Source: UBA1231 sp045652765
Lineage (GTDB): Bacteria > Bacillota_I > Bacilli_A > ML615J-28 > CAG-313
Reading direction: 5' to 3'
Assembly: GCA_045652765.1 (NCBI GenBank)
Contig: JAZOLG010000049.1
Location: 1-64,000, forward strand
DNA: 64,000 bases
Positions 50,152 through 58,731 of this stretch are shown here, piece by piece (the first letter of the stretch is position 1; each line of letters opens with the position of its first letter). The notes beneath the pieces were generated by a model that saw only the letters and a list, made by a program, of their open reading frames with translations, was not told where the DNA came from and did no database searches. The position numbers were made by a program, and so were the translations under genes.

Positions 50152-50825
50152 GTTTGATCTTTCATATATAAATAGATTTTAGTTAAAGCTCTTTTTTCAA
50201 TTCTTGAAACATAACTTCGACTAATATTTAATTTATCAGCGATTTCTTTTTGGGTTTCAACTGGTGTATCATTTAAACCATATCGTCTTGATAATATATC
50301 GAGCTCTCTTTCGTCCAAAACATTGAGGGCTTCTTTTAGTTTGGATTCATACTCTTCTTTAATTAGTGTAGTGCTAAGAAGTGGAGTAGGATCTTCGATA
50401 ATATCACAAAGTCTAATTTCGTTACCTTCTTTATCTTCACCAATTGGTGTATATAACGAGGTAACATCTTTTCTTTTTTTATTGCTTCTTAAATGCATTA
50501 ATATTTCATTTTCAATGCATCGAGATGCGTAAGTCGCGAGTTTAACGCCGGATTCAATTTTGTATGAATCAACAGCTTTAATGAGTCCAAAAGAACCGAT
50601 TGATAATAAATCGTCTTTATCTTCTTTAGTGCTTTCAAATTTTTTTACGATGTGCGCAACCAATCGTAAGTTATGTTCGATTAATTCATTACGGGCTAAT
50701 AAATCATGATTTTTGGCTTTGTTGATAAGTTCTAATTCAATATCTGGCTCTAAGACATCGGGAAAACTCCCGGAATTGATTGCGCCTACAAGCGGTAGTA
50801 ATAATAAACTAAATATTCCTAACAT
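50148..50825 (-). CDS. sigK: Sporulation-type sigma factor, pro-sigma-K-like
   Basis: The first 20 residues are hydrophobic (MLGIFSLLLLPLVGAINSGS), like the membrane-binding pro-sequence of sigma-K. Region 1.2/2 follows with the highly conserved ARNELIEHNLRLVAHIVKKF, SIGSFGLIKAV, LATYASRCIENEILMHLR, then the PIGEDKEGNEI loop and a region 4 helix-turn-helix (TQKEIADKLNISRSYVSRIE). Full length is 225 residues. Sigma-E is the closest alternative, but it has a different pro-sequence. Sigma-K directs late mother-cell genes in spore formers. AAGGAG precedes the ATG. No intact sporulation operon is in the window. Confidence 0.78.
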   Translation of the reverse strand: MLGIFSLLLLPLVGAINSGSFPDVLEPDIELELINKAKNHDLLARNELIEHNLRLVAHIVKKFESTKEDKDDLLSIGSFGLIKAVDSYKIESGVKLATYASRCIENEILMHLRSNKKRKDVTSLYTPIGEDKEGNEIRLCDIIEDPTPLLSTTLIKEEYESKLKEALNVLDERELDILSRRYGLNDTPVETQKEIADKLNISRSYVSRIEKRALTKIYLYMKDQT

Positions 50826-50845
50826 TTAAATTCTCCTTGTATTAT

Positions 50846-50874
50846 TAGACAAAATCGTTAAATTTTAGTATAAT
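50846..50874 (+). promoter_or_regulatory. Promoter of yqeG-yqeH-yqeK-rsfS
   Basis: TAGACA at 50846-50851 and TATAAT at 50869-50874 with a 17-base spacer. GAGGTGAT serves the ATG at 50897. Confidence 0.65.
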
Positions 50875-50896
50875 ATATTGATAAGAGGTGATTTTA

Positions 50897-51427
50897 ATGT
50901 ATACACCAAAATGTGTTATTAAACAATTCAACGATCTTGACTTTAATAAATTATATGAAGAAGGGTATCGAATTATTATAAGTGATTTAGATAATACTTT
51001 AGCTCCATATACAATGTCTACGCCAAGTAAAGAACTAATAGAACAAATAAATCAAATTAAAAAGATTGGTTTTAAGTTTTATTTAATATCAAATAATAAA
51101 AAAGATCGAATTGATCATTTTAATAATGTTTTAGGACTTGATGGATATCTTGCTAGAGCCAATAAACCAAATCCTAAAAGATTAAAAACTTATTTAGAAG
51201 AACAAAATATCAGAAGTGAATTAGTTATAGCACTTGGAGATCAATTAGTAACTGATATCTTAGGTTTTAATAGATTAAATCTTTATAGTGTATTAGTTAA
51301 AACAATTGATAAGAAAACACAAAAATGGTATACAAAAATTAATCGTCTAAGAGAAAAAAAGATTTTGAGTAATATTAGAAAAGCAAATAATGAAATTTAT
51401 AGAAAGATAGAAGAAATATATGAGTAA
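50897..51427 (+). CDS. yqeG: YqeG-family HAD phosphatase
   Basis: A HAD class IIIA protein of 176 residues. ISDLDNTLAPY near residue 26 carries the nucleophile pair, SNNKKDR is motif II, KPNPKRL supplies the Lys, and GDQLVTDILGFNRL is motif IV. YqeG is a PGP-type phosphatase thought to dephosphorylate phosphatidylglycerol phosphate or a related compound. In Bacilli it always precedes yqeH, as here, and the two overlap by eight bases. Confidence 0.93.
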   Translation: MYTPKCVIKQFNDLDFNKLYEEGYRIIISDLDNTLAPYTMSTPSKELIEQINQIKKIGFKFYLISNNKKDRIDHFNNVLGLDGYLARANKPNPKRLKTYLEEQNIRSELVIALGDQLVTDILGFNRLNLYSVLVKTIDKKTQKWYTKINRLREKKILSNIRKANNEIYRKIEEIYE

Positions 51428-52574
51428 ATGTATTGGTTGTGGAACAACACTTCAAACATCAGATCCAAATAAACCGGGCTATATTCCTGTTAGTGTTGAA
51501 ATTAATAAAGGCGCTTACTGCAAAAGATGTCATGCAATAAGACATTATAATTTAGATTATAGTTTAGATAATCTAACATTGATGACTAATCCTGAGCTTA
51601 TTAAAGAACGTCATAATACTTATTTTAATTTGTTACAAAATATTAAAAATGAAAAAGCATTAGTTCTTTTAATGATTGACGCAATGGATATTTATACTAG
51701 TTTTATACCTAAACTTGATACTTTAATTGGTAATAATCCTGTTTGGATTTTAGTTAACAAGAGTGATTTATATCCAAAAGACTTAAAACTTAATAAGATT
51801 AAAGAAAAGATTCAAAAGAATGCTTTAAAATATAATTTAGATGTACACAATATTTTCTTTGTATCTTCAATGAAAGAAAAAAATGTTGATGTTATAATGG
51901 AAAGAATGTTTACAAGTCTAAATAAAAAGTATCCAAATAATTTAATTTATATCATAGGCGCAACTTCAGTTGGTAAATCAACATTTGTTAATTTGGTTCT
52001 TAAAAAATATGCTGATACTGTTGATTTAATTACAACGTCAATGCAAGCTAATACAACTGCTAATCTAATAAAAATTGGTGTTGGCAAAAATAGATTAAAA
52101 GAAGAATGTTATTTAATTGATACACCAGGATACTTAAATGAAGAAAGTGTGTTGTCTTGTGCACCACTTGAAACATTAAAAGTGCTAGTTCCTAAAAACT
52201 TTATTAGGGTAAAAACTTATCAATTAAAAGAAAAACAAACATTGTTTTTAGGAGGGCTTGCTAGCATTGATATTGAAACAGAAAAAGCATCGGTTTCATG
52301 TTATGTTAGTGATAAACTTGAAATACATCGAACTAAGACTGAAAATAAAGAAAAAGTTTTTAATAATCTTGTATTTAATAAACTTGTCCCACCATTTAAT
52401 GAAGAAGAAAAAACAATGTATGGTAGTAATGTAAGTTATGAATTTTCATCAGATGAACAAGTTAATCTTTGGCTTTCGGGAATTGGTTTTTTACATATTA
52501 TTGGTAAATGTAAAATTAATGTTAATGCTTTAAAAATGGTAAAAGTTACGGTTGATTATGATGAATTATCTTAA
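51420..52574 (+). CDS. yqeH: Ribosome biogenesis GTPase YqeH
   Basis: An N-terminal zinc finger (CIGCGTTLQ ... CKRCHAIRHYN) is followed by a circularly permuted GTPase: G4 LVNKSDLYPKD, then G1 IIGATSVGKSTFVNL near residue 178, then G3 DTPGYL. The C-terminal part binds RNA in this family. YqeH is needed for 30S subunit maturation. The following yqeK starts inside its 3' end. aroE, yhbY and nadD, usually found next, are absent. Confidence 0.95.
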   Translation: MSKCIGCGTTLQTSDPNKPGYIPVSVEINKGAYCKRCHAIRHYNLDYSLDNLTLMTNPELIKERHNTYFNLLQNIKNEKALVLLMIDAMDIYTSFIPKLDTLIGNNPVWILVNKSDLYPKDLKLNKIKEKIQKNALKYNLDVHNIFFVSSMKEKNVDVIMERMFTSLNKKYPNNLIYIIGATSVGKSTFVNLVLKKYADTVDLITTSMQANTTANLIKIGVGKNRLKEECYLIDTPGYLNEESVLSCAPLETLKVLVPKNFIRVKTYQLKEKQTLFLGGLASIDIETEKASVSCYVSDKLEIHRTKTENKEKVFNNLVFNKLVPPFNEEEKTMYGSNVSYEFSSDEQVNLWLSGIGFLHIIGKCKINVNALKMVKVTVDYDELS

Positions 52575-53151
52575 AATAAAAGAAGAACTTCAAAAACACT
52601 TTGTAAATCATCCGAAGAGATTTAATCATTCAATTGGTGTTGCAGATTTTGCGGTTGAGGTTAATAACTTATTTAATTTTGGTCTTGACAATGAGATGTT
52701 AAAAATAACAGGTATTTTACATGATATTGCGAAAATATATGATTTAGATACTTCACTTGAAATGCTAAAAAAATATGAATCAAATGAGATCATTGAACAT
52801 TATCAACAATATCCTAATGTAATTCATGCAGTACTTGGTGCACATCTCGCAAAAGAATTGTACAATGTTAATGATGAAATTTTTAATGCTATTTATTTTC
52901 ATACAACAGGAACAAGCAATATGACCAAGTTTATGGAAGTAATTTATACTGCAGATGTAGTAGAACGTGGTAGAACGTATAAAGATGCTGACTATTTTCG
53001 TAGTGAAGTATTGAAAGATTTTAATCTAGGTTTATTTAAAATATTAGAAAGTATAATAGAAATGTTAAAAAATAAAAATGAGCCTATTGAATGCCACACT
53101 ATTAAAGCATATGAATATTATAAAAAGAAGGTGTTAGAAAATGAAATTTAA
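52561..53151 (+). CDS. yqeK: YqeK-family HD hydrolase (Ap4A hydrolase)
   Basis: HD-domain residues are in order: His of RFNHSIGVADFA, HD of GILHDIAKIYD, His of AVLGAHLA, and the YFHTTG and YTADVVERGR motifs typical of the YqeK subfamily, which cleaves Ap4A symmetrically. Two adjacent ATGs (52558 and 52561) inside yqeH are possible starts. It overlaps rsfS by eleven bases. Confidence 0.93.
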   Translation: MNYLKIKEELQKHFVNHPKRFNHSIGVADFAVEVNNLFNFGLDNEMLKITGILHDIAKIYDLDTSLEMLKKYESNEIIEHYQQYPNVIHAVLGAHLAKELYNVNDEIFNAIYFHTTGTSNMTKFMEVIYTADVVERGRTYKDADYFRSEVLKDFNLGLFKILESIIEMLKNKNEPIECHTIKAYEYYKKKVLENEI

Positions 53152-53485
53152 AAATCCGATTTTAGATGTTGCGATTGAATGCATTAATCGTGCAGTTTTA
53201 TCAAATACAATAGTTTACGATGTTTCTTCTGTTACTCCTTTTTTTGATTATAGTGTTGTATCAACTGCTTCGTCATCAAGACAAGGAATGAGTGCTGTTG
53301 GGTACTTAAGAGATGAAGCACAAAAACAAGGTTTCTTGGTAAAAGGGTATTCGATGTCTAATGATAGTAAATGGTTTTTCGTTGACTTAAATAATGTTAT
53401 CGTTCATATTTTTGTTGGAGAAGATCGTGAAAGATATAATTTAGATGGGTTATATTATCATTTAGATAAGGAGAACCTAGAGTAA
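53141..53485 (+). CDS. rsfS: Ribosomal silencing factor RsfS
   Basis: The 114-residue protein matches RsfS/YbeB/Iojap: NTIVYDVSSVTPFFDYSVV near residue 20, SRQGMSAVGYLRDEA, and KWFFVDLNNVIVHIFVGEDR with YNLDGLYYH, close to the family's WxLxDxGDVVVHxF...YxLE pattern. It binds ribosomal protein L14 and blocks subunit joining in starved cells. It keeps its usual place after yqeK. The next gene starts on its last base (TAATG). Confidence 0.93.
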   Translation: MKFKNPILDVAIECINRAVLSNTIVYDVSSVTPFFDYSVVSTASSSRQGMSAVGYLRDEAQKQGFLVKGYSMSNDSKWFFVDLNNVIVHIFVGEDRERYNLDGLYYHLDKENLE

Positions 53486-54366
53486 TGTTTAAAAATAAAT
53501 TCATAAGTTTAACTATTTTGCTTTTAATATATGTATTTGCTTTTTTACTAGGATTATATGTATATAATTTATTAAAAGATATGCATTTATTACTTCGATT
53601 CTTAATTATGGATGTCATAACAACAGTTATTATTTTTATCTTTTCTTGGATATTTAATAATGCTTCCATCTATGACCCATATTGGAGTGTTTTACCACAA
53701 GTAATGGTTGTCTTTTTAGCCCTTGATGGTGATGCTTTTCATTGGTCATCATATATTATGATTACTTTAATTGAACTTTGGGGTCTTCGATTAACATTAA
53801 ACTGCTTAATTAGATTCAAAAACTTAAAAAACCAAGATTGGCGCTACACTAACATTCAAGAAAAACATCCTAAACTTTGGCCATTAATAAATTTAACAGG
53901 TATTCATCTATTCCCAACTCTTGTTGTTTATTTACTAATGTTGCCAGCAGCTGCTTATTTTGAAGCTGTAAATAATAATTTGGTAACTAATAATTTTAAT
54001 TTATCATCAATTCTTGCAATCATTATTGCTGTTGCCGGAATTATCTTTGAACTTGTTAGCGATATTCAATCAGGATTTTATCGAAAAAAATATCCCAATC
54101 AAATGTTAAATAAAGGTTTGTGGAAAATAAGTCGTCATCCAAATTACTTTGGAGAAATAATTTTCTGGTTTGGTGTATTTCTATTGATGTTATCAATCCG
54201 AGATAATTATTGGGTGCTCGTATTAGGACCAATTGTAAATCTTTTAATGTTTAGTTTCATTAGTATTCCAATGATGGAAAAAAGAATGTTAAAGAAATAT
54301 CCAGAATATAATGAATATATTCAAAATACTAATGTTTTACTACCACTTAAAAAGAATAATAAATAA
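53485..54366 (+). CDS. DUF1295 / steroid-reductase-like membrane enzyme
   Basis: Six to eight hydrophobic segments with DUF1295 signatures: IYDPYWSVLPQ near residue 63, WGLRLTLNCLIR, KNQDWRYTNIQ, FELVSDIQSGFYRKKYPNQ and GLWKISRHPNYFGEIIFW near 210-227. The last motif is the cofactor-binding HPNY of the isoprenylcysteine methyltransferase / 5-alpha-reductase group. It probably acts on a lipid, but the reaction is unknown. It overlaps rsfS by one base and closes the operon. Confidence 0.88.
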   Translation: MFKNKFISLTILLLIYVFAFLLGLYVYNLLKDMHLLLRFLIMDVITTVIIFIFSWIFNNASIYDPYWSVLPQVMVVFLALDGDAFHWSSYIMITLIELWGLRLTLNCLIRFKNLKNQDWRYTNIQEKHPKLWPLINLTGIHLFPTLVVYLLMLPAAAYFEAVNNNLVTNNFNLSSILAIIIAVAGIIFELVSDIQSGFYRKKYPNQMLNKGLWKISRHPNYFGEIIFWFGVFLLMLSIRDNYWVLVLGPIVNLLMFSFISIPMMEKRMLKKYPEYNEYIQNTNVLLPLKKNNK

Positions 54367-54372
54367 TAATTA

Positions 54373-54404
54373 AAAATGATGTAGGTTGCTACATCATTTT
54401 ATTT
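54373..54404 (+). terminator. Terminator of the yqeG-DUF1295 operon
   Basis: AAAATGATGTAG pairs with CTACATCATTTT around GTTG, followed by ATTTT. Confidence 0.85.
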
Positions 54405-54413
54405 TAGAAAAAC

Positions 54414-54442
54414 TATACAAAAATTGATAAATGTGGTATAAT
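54414..54442 (+). promoter_or_regulatory. Promoter of the mutM-coaE run
   Basis: TATACA at 54414-54419 and TATAAT at 54437-54442 with a 17-base spacer and TGG just before the -10. The stretch TTGATAAATGTGGTATAAT closely matches TTGACAAAATGTGGTATAAT at polA. Confidence 0.65.
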
Positions 54443-54460
54443 AACAAAAGAGGTGATTTC

Positions 54461-55933
54461 ATGCCAGAACTTCCAGAAGTTGAAACCGTTAGAAGAATAT
54501 TATTATCTAATCTAATTGGTAAAACAATTAATAAAATAAATATTTATTATGATGGTGTATTAGAAAATACAATAAAAGAAGAATTTTCATCTGTCTTATT
54601 AAATGAAACATTTAGAGATATTCATCGACTTGGGAAATATTTAATATTAATCTTAGATACTAAATCTATTGTTGTCCATTTAAGAATGGAAGGGAAATTT
54701 TATTTTAAACAAACAAGTGAAATCTTAAGTCCACATGAACATGTGGAATTCATTTTAAATACATCTGAGGCTTTGAGATACCATGATACACGTAAGTTTG
54801 GTAAATTTGTTTTATTAAATACTACAAACATGGCTGAAATCGTATTATACCCATCACTTAAAAAACTAGGAGAAGACGCAAATAAAATAACAAACTTTTA
54901 TCAAGTTGTCGAAAAACTAACAAAATATAAAGGAACTTTAAAAGCAGCCTTATTAGATCAAACTATTATGGCTGGTATTGGTAATATTTATGCTGATGAA
55001 ATTTGTTATTTAACAAAGTTTCATCCAGAAGTAAAATGCAATAGTTTAACTATTCGTGATGTTAAAAGTATTGTTGATGCGGCTGAATATGTATTAGAAT
55101 CGGCTATTCTTCAAGGGGGTACTACTATTAGATCATATACAAGTAGTTTAGGAGTAACTGGAAGATTTCAACAATCACTACTTGTCCATTCTAAAGAGGG
55201 TGTAGAATGTGTAATTTGTAAAACACCTATAATAAAAACACGAGTAGCAGGACGTGGAACCTATTACTGTCCAATATGTCAAACATTTAAAGATAATATC
55301 AAAATTGTCGGATTAACTGGAGTTATTGCTAGCGGTAAAACAGAAATCACAAATTATCTAAGAAATAAATCTTATAAAGTTATTGATGCTGATGAAATTA
55401 ACCGAGAAATTTTAAATCCGGTAAGTGATTATTATAATGAATTATTTATTAAAATTGAAAAAGCTTTTCCTAATGCTATTGTAAATGGCTTAATTGATAA
55501 AAGAAAACTAAGAGAGATTATTTTTAATGATGAACAAAAAAGAAAAACGCTTGAACAACTTGTATATCCAATTATTAAAAAAATTATAATAAAAGAAATA
55601 AAAAAAGAAAAGTTTGATATAATTAAGAACAACAAACAAAATATAATGTTTCTTTCTGCACCATTACTATTAGAAAGTGGATTTGATGCGCTTTGTACTG
55701 ATTTGATAATTGTTGATGTAGATAAAGAAATTCAAATCAAACGTATTATGAAAAGAGACAATGTTTCTTATGAAGATGCATCAAATGCGAGTACTCTTAG
55801 AATGAGTATAGAAGAATTAGTAGAACTTGCGAAAGATCGAATATTTGAACCAATTGTCTTAAAAAATAACAATGATTTAAAAGAATTATATGAAGAAATA
55901 GATCAAGTATTAAAAACAATAAGGGAGGATTAA
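54461..55933 (+). CDS. mutM-coaE: Fusion of formamidopyrimidine-DNA glycosylase (MutM/Fpg) and dephospho-CoA kinase (CoaE)
   Basis: The ATG at 54461 gives MPELPEVETVRR, where the exposed Pro1 is the catalytic nucleophile of Fpg; GAGGTGAT lies just upstream. Residues 1-278 form a full Fpg: HLRMEGKF, YHDTRKFGKF, MAGIGNIYADEI and a C-terminal zinc finger CVICKTPI...CPICQ. At residue 280, with no stop, a complete CoaE begins: P-loop GLTGVIASGKT (canonical GLTGGIGSGKS), VIDADEINREIL, APLLLESG, DVDKEIQIKRIMKR. Fpg excises oxidised guanine; CoaE makes coenzyme A. In Bacilli mutM and coaE are neighbours, so this is probably a fusion in place. Both domains look active. Confidence 0.93.
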   Translation: MPELPEVETVRRILLSNLIGKTINKINIYYDGVLENTIKEEFSSVLLNETFRDIHRLGKYLILILDTKSIVVHLRMEGKFYFKQTSEILSPHEHVEFILNTSEALRYHDTRKFGKFVLLNTTNMAEIVLYPSLKKLGEDANKITNFYQVVEKLTKYKGTLKAALLDQTIMAGIGNIYADEICYLTKFHPEVKCNSLTIRDVKSIVDAAEYVLESAILQGGTTIRSYTSSLGVTGRFQQSLLVHSKEGVECVICKTPIIKTRVAGRGTYYCPICQTFKDNIKIVGLTGVIASGKTEITNYLRNKSYKVIDADEINREILNPVSDYYNELFIKIEKAFPNAIVNGLIDKRKLREIIFNDEQKRKTLEQLVYPIIKKIIIKEIKKEKFDIIKNNKQNIMFLSAPLLLESGFDALCTDLIIVDVDKEIQIKRIMKRDNVSYEDASNASTLRMSIEELVELAKDRIFEPIVLKNNNDLKELYEEIDQVLKTIRED

Positions 55934-55934
55934 A

Positions 55935-56291
55935 ATGGGATTTTCTGATTTTTTTAGTAATGATTTTCAAACAACAGATAATCATTCTAACAATGTATTA
56001 AAAACACGTTATTATCGTGGAGATTATAATAAAGTAAAAAGCGAAATAATAGATGTAGTGAAAAAAATGGGATTTGTGGTACAAGAAGTAAATGACGACT
56101 ATAAAGAAATACGTGTTGATAGTAGACGTCAAGAAATGATTTTTAATGTATTTAGTATTAGCTATTTTGAACAAGCTGTTGATATAAAAGTTAATACACG
56201 TTATTTAATTGCTTGTGGACGTGGATTAAAATTAATAGAAACATTCTACAAAGAATTAGGTAAAAATTTAACTACGGTAGATAAAAAATAG
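55935..56291 (+). CDS. Small cytoplasmic protein of unknown function
   Basis: The 118-residue protein starts one base after the fusion stop and ends one base before dnaB. No signal or membrane segment. The core alternates strands and helices (VKSEIIDVVKKMGFVVQEVN, YKEIRVDSRRQEMIFNVFSI), ending in a helix with CGRGLKLIETFYKELG. I do not recognise it. It occupies the place where nrdR lies in many Bacilli but has no zinc ribbon or ATP-cone, so it is not NrdR. Confidence 0.72.
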   Translation: MGFSDFFSNDFQTTDNHSNNVLKTRYYRGDYNKVKSEIIDVVKKMGFVVQEVNDDYKEIRVDSRRQEMIFNVFSISYFEQAVDIKVNTRYLIACGRGLKLIETFYKELGKNLTTVDKK

Positions 56292-56292
56292 T

Positions 56293-57555
56293 ATGGAATA
56301 CTACCTATCTTTAAAAGACAAATTCAGTGTTTGTATCAACTCACCTTTAACTAATTATGATCAAAAGTTGTTTATTGATTTTTTTCAACCGCTTTTATCG
56401 TCTGCAGCAAGCAGTTTATTTCAAACACTTCATGCTATTGTGCCACTTGGAACAGTAGAATCAAATGATATAGAACACAAAACCATATTAAAAACATTAA
56501 AAATGAATACTATAGATGCTTTCTTAAATGCTCGATTTGAACTTGAAGCTTTAGGTTTGTTAGATGTTTATGTGTATAATGATTCATTTAACGATCAAAA
56601 TATTTATGTTTATGTTGTAAAGAAACTTCCAACTGCTTGGGAATTTTTTAAAGATGAAGTTTTATCTACATTCTTATTAAATACTGTTGGAGAAGAAATT
56701 TTTCACAAATTAGCTTGTGAATATTTAGCACATCGTTATGATTTAAGTGATTTTACTAAAATTACTAAAAATGTAGATGACATATATAATATAGCAAGAA
56801 ATGGTGAAAACTTATCTAGTTGGTGGGTTGATTCATCATACAATACAATTGGTGTAAAAAATCAACATTTTGATTATGAATACTATTTAGTACTTGTAGG
56901 ATCTAGAGCAGTTGTTAATAAGAATATTTTAGAAAGTGCTGAACTTTATAAAACTATTAATCGATTAGCTTGGTTATTTGGTTTGACAACGGAAGAACTA
57001 GCTAACGCAACAATTGATTCAACAACAAATGGAATCGTCGATGTTGAACAACTAAGAACAAATGTTAAAAAGATTTATTCTAACCAAGAACAAGTAAAAT
57101 TCGAAGCTAACTTTAAACATGAACAAGCATCGAACAATAAGCTAGTTAATACATTAAATTCAATTACTCCATCACAACTTGTGGAAAATAAATACAATAC
57201 TAAATTAACTGGCTCTGAAATTGAAACATTTGATAAATTACTTGTTGAAACCAATATATCAGTTGGTATTTTGAATGTTTTAATAATTTATGTTATGGAT
57301 ACTAAAAATGGTGAAATTCCAAGTTATAATTACTTCTTAAAGATTATTAATACTTGGATTAGAAAAGGTGTTAAAACAACTGAAGATGCACTTAATATCA
57401 TCACTACACCAAATACAAAAAACAAAACGAAGAATGTTCCTACTTGGTATCAAGATTATCTTCAAAATGAAGTAGATAGTAAGAAAGAAAAAGGTACGAA
57501 TAATAAACAAGAAACTCTTGATGATTTAGAAGAGTTCTTTAATAAGAAAGAATAA
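56293..57555 (+). CDS. dnaB: Primosomal replication protein DnaB (Gram-positive type)
   Basis: A 420-residue protein with an N-terminal winged-helix part (NYDQKLFIDFFQPLLSSAAS, LFQTLHAIVP) and a DnaD/DnaB-II domain near the C-terminus (LLVETNISVGILNVLIIYVM then NYFLKIINTWIRKGVKT). With DnaD and DnaI it loads the replicative helicase at origins and restart sites; it is unrelated to the E. coli helicase of the same name. Context confirms it: dnaI follows after six bases. Confidence 0.9.
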   Translation: MEYYLSLKDKFSVCINSPLTNYDQKLFIDFFQPLLSSAASSLFQTLHAIVPLGTVESNDIEHKTILKTLKMNTIDAFLNARFELEALGLLDVYVYNDSFNDQNIYVYVVKKLPTAWEFFKDEVLSTFLLNTVGEEIFHKLACEYLAHRYDLSDFTKITKNVDDIYNIARNGENLSSWWVDSSYNTIGVKNQHFDYEYYLVLVGSRAVVNKNILESAELYKTINRLAWLFGLTTEELANATIDSTTNGIVDVEQLRTNVKKIYSNQEQVKFEANFKHEQASNNKLVNTLNSITPSQLVENKYNTKLTGSEIETFDKLLVETNISVGILNVLIIYVMDTKNGEIPSYNYFLKIINTWIRKGVKTTEDALNIITTPNTKNKTKNVPTWYQDYLQNEVDSKKEKGTNNKQETLDDLEEFFNKKE

Positions 57556-57561
57556 GATAAT

Positions 57562-58440
57562 ATGAAAAAATTTGTTTATAATGATGTTGCATATCGAAAT
57601 TTTGTAAATAAAATGCTGCAAGATAAAGATATAAAAGAATTTATTAATGATAATAATATAACAAACGATGAACTTGAAAAGTATATGGAAATATTCATGG
57701 CATACTTTAATAAAAAAGGTTTATGTGAAAACTGTCAAGGTCTTTCTTCTTGTAAACAAACAAGAAAAGGCTTAGAACCTATTTTAGATAAAGATGGAAT
57801 GTATATTGATATAGATTATATACCATGTAATTATCAAAATGCTTATAATGAATTACATAGCACTAATGAATACTTACACTTATACGGAACAAGTTTTAGT
57901 GAATATGGTAATGATTTATTTATTAATAATAATCGTCGTTTAGTTCTTAAAGAAATAAAAAGATTTTTAGAAACATATGATGAGAACCCAAAACAAAAAG
58001 GTCTATATGTTCATGGACAATGTGGACAAGGTAAAAGTTATATTGTTGCGTATCTTGCGATTGAACTAACAAAAAGAGGAATTGATGTAGCGTTTGTTTA
58101 CTATCCAGATTTAGTAAGAAGAATCAAATCAATGGTATTAACTGGTGGGATTAATGAACTGGTAAATGAATTAAAGAAAGTGCCTATTTTAATCTTAGAT
58201 GATTTTGGTGGTGAAAGTAATACTAACTTTATTCGTGATGAAGTTTTACTTCCAATTTTACAATATCGCATGATTAATAAAAAACCATTATTTATAACAT
58301 CTAACTTAGATCAAAAAGCAATCTTAGATCATTTATCAGAAAGTTCAAAAGAAATTGATGCTCAAAAAGCAGTTCGCGTTTACGAACGTATTAAGACTCT
58401 TGTTGATTTTGTTGAACTAAAAGATCAAAATTATCGTTAA
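57562..58440 (+). CDS. dnaI: Helicase loader DnaI
   Basis: A 292-residue AAA+ protein. The N-terminal zinc-binding region (CENCQGLSSCKQ ... CNYQ) contacts the helicase. The C-terminal ATPase has Walker A GQCGQGKSYIVAYLA near 152-166, Walker B PILILDDFGGES, and LFITSNLD. It opens the replicative helicase ring and places it on DNA. Order mutM-coaE, dnaB, dnaI, thrS follows the Bacillus pattern. Confidence 0.95.
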   Translation: MKKFVYNDVAYRNFVNKMLQDKDIKEFINDNNITNDELEKYMEIFMAYFNKKGLCENCQGLSSCKQTRKGLEPILDKDGMYIDIDYIPCNYQNAYNELHSTNEYLHLYGTSFSEYGNDLFINNNRRLVLKEIKRFLETYDENPKQKGLYVHGQCGQGKSYIVAYLAIELTKRGIDVAFVYYPDLVRRIKSMVLTGGINELVNELKKVPILILDDFGGESNTNFIRDEVLLPILQYRMINKKPLFITSNLDQKAILDHLSESSKEIDAQKAVRVYERIKTLVDFVELKDQNYR

Positions 58441-58453
58441 TTGTACATAATTC

Positions 58454-58482
58454 TTTACAAAAAAGAAAAAATATAGTATAAT
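58454..58482 (+). promoter_or_regulatory. Promoter of the thrS leader
   Basis: TTTACA at 58454-58459 and TATAAT at 58477-58482 with a 17-base spacer. Confidence 0.82.
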
Positions 58483-58489
58483 ATTTAAA

Positions 58490-58714
58490 AAGTAATGATT
58501 AGGATATGATTATTTAAAACCGTTTTATTAGTGAGACTTGATAGTGAAAAAAGTCAAAATAGGCTAAATAGTTACTCCCTATGAACTGCTCTGTGAAAAC
58601 AGTTGCCGGGTCAACCCGTTATAGTTGTTAAAGGCTAACTAATGTTAGTAAAATAAGGTGGTACCACGGAAGATATTTCGTCCTTTTTCTATAGTATAGA
58701 AAGAGGACTTTTTT
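58490..58714 (+). promoter_or_regulatory. T-box leader of thrS
   Basis: The conserved T-box core AAGGTGGTACCACGG is at 58655-58669; its TGGT can pair with the ACCA end of uncharged tRNA. Upstream lie a long stem I region (58490-58640) and the AAGTC/GACTT arms around 58531-58560. An ACT codon in GAACTGC near 58583 is a candidate threonine specifier, but I could not fix it. A terminator at 58680-58714 completes the switch: low charged tRNA-Thr opens it and thrS is expressed. Confidence 0.93.
58680..58714 (+). terminator. T-box terminator
   Basis: GTCCTTTTTCTATA pairs with TATAGAAAGAGGAC (one G-U pair), followed by six T. Confidence 0.9.
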
Positions 58715-58731
58715 ATTTATAGGAGGCAAAT

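Noticed and set aside
55935..56291. NrdR, expected by position between coaE and dnaB
   Set aside because: No zinc ribbon cysteines and no ATP-cone motif.
58575..58595. Exact specifier codon of the T-box
   Set aside because: ACT is present at a plausible place, but I could not fold stem I well enough to be sure, so it is only mentioned as a candidate.
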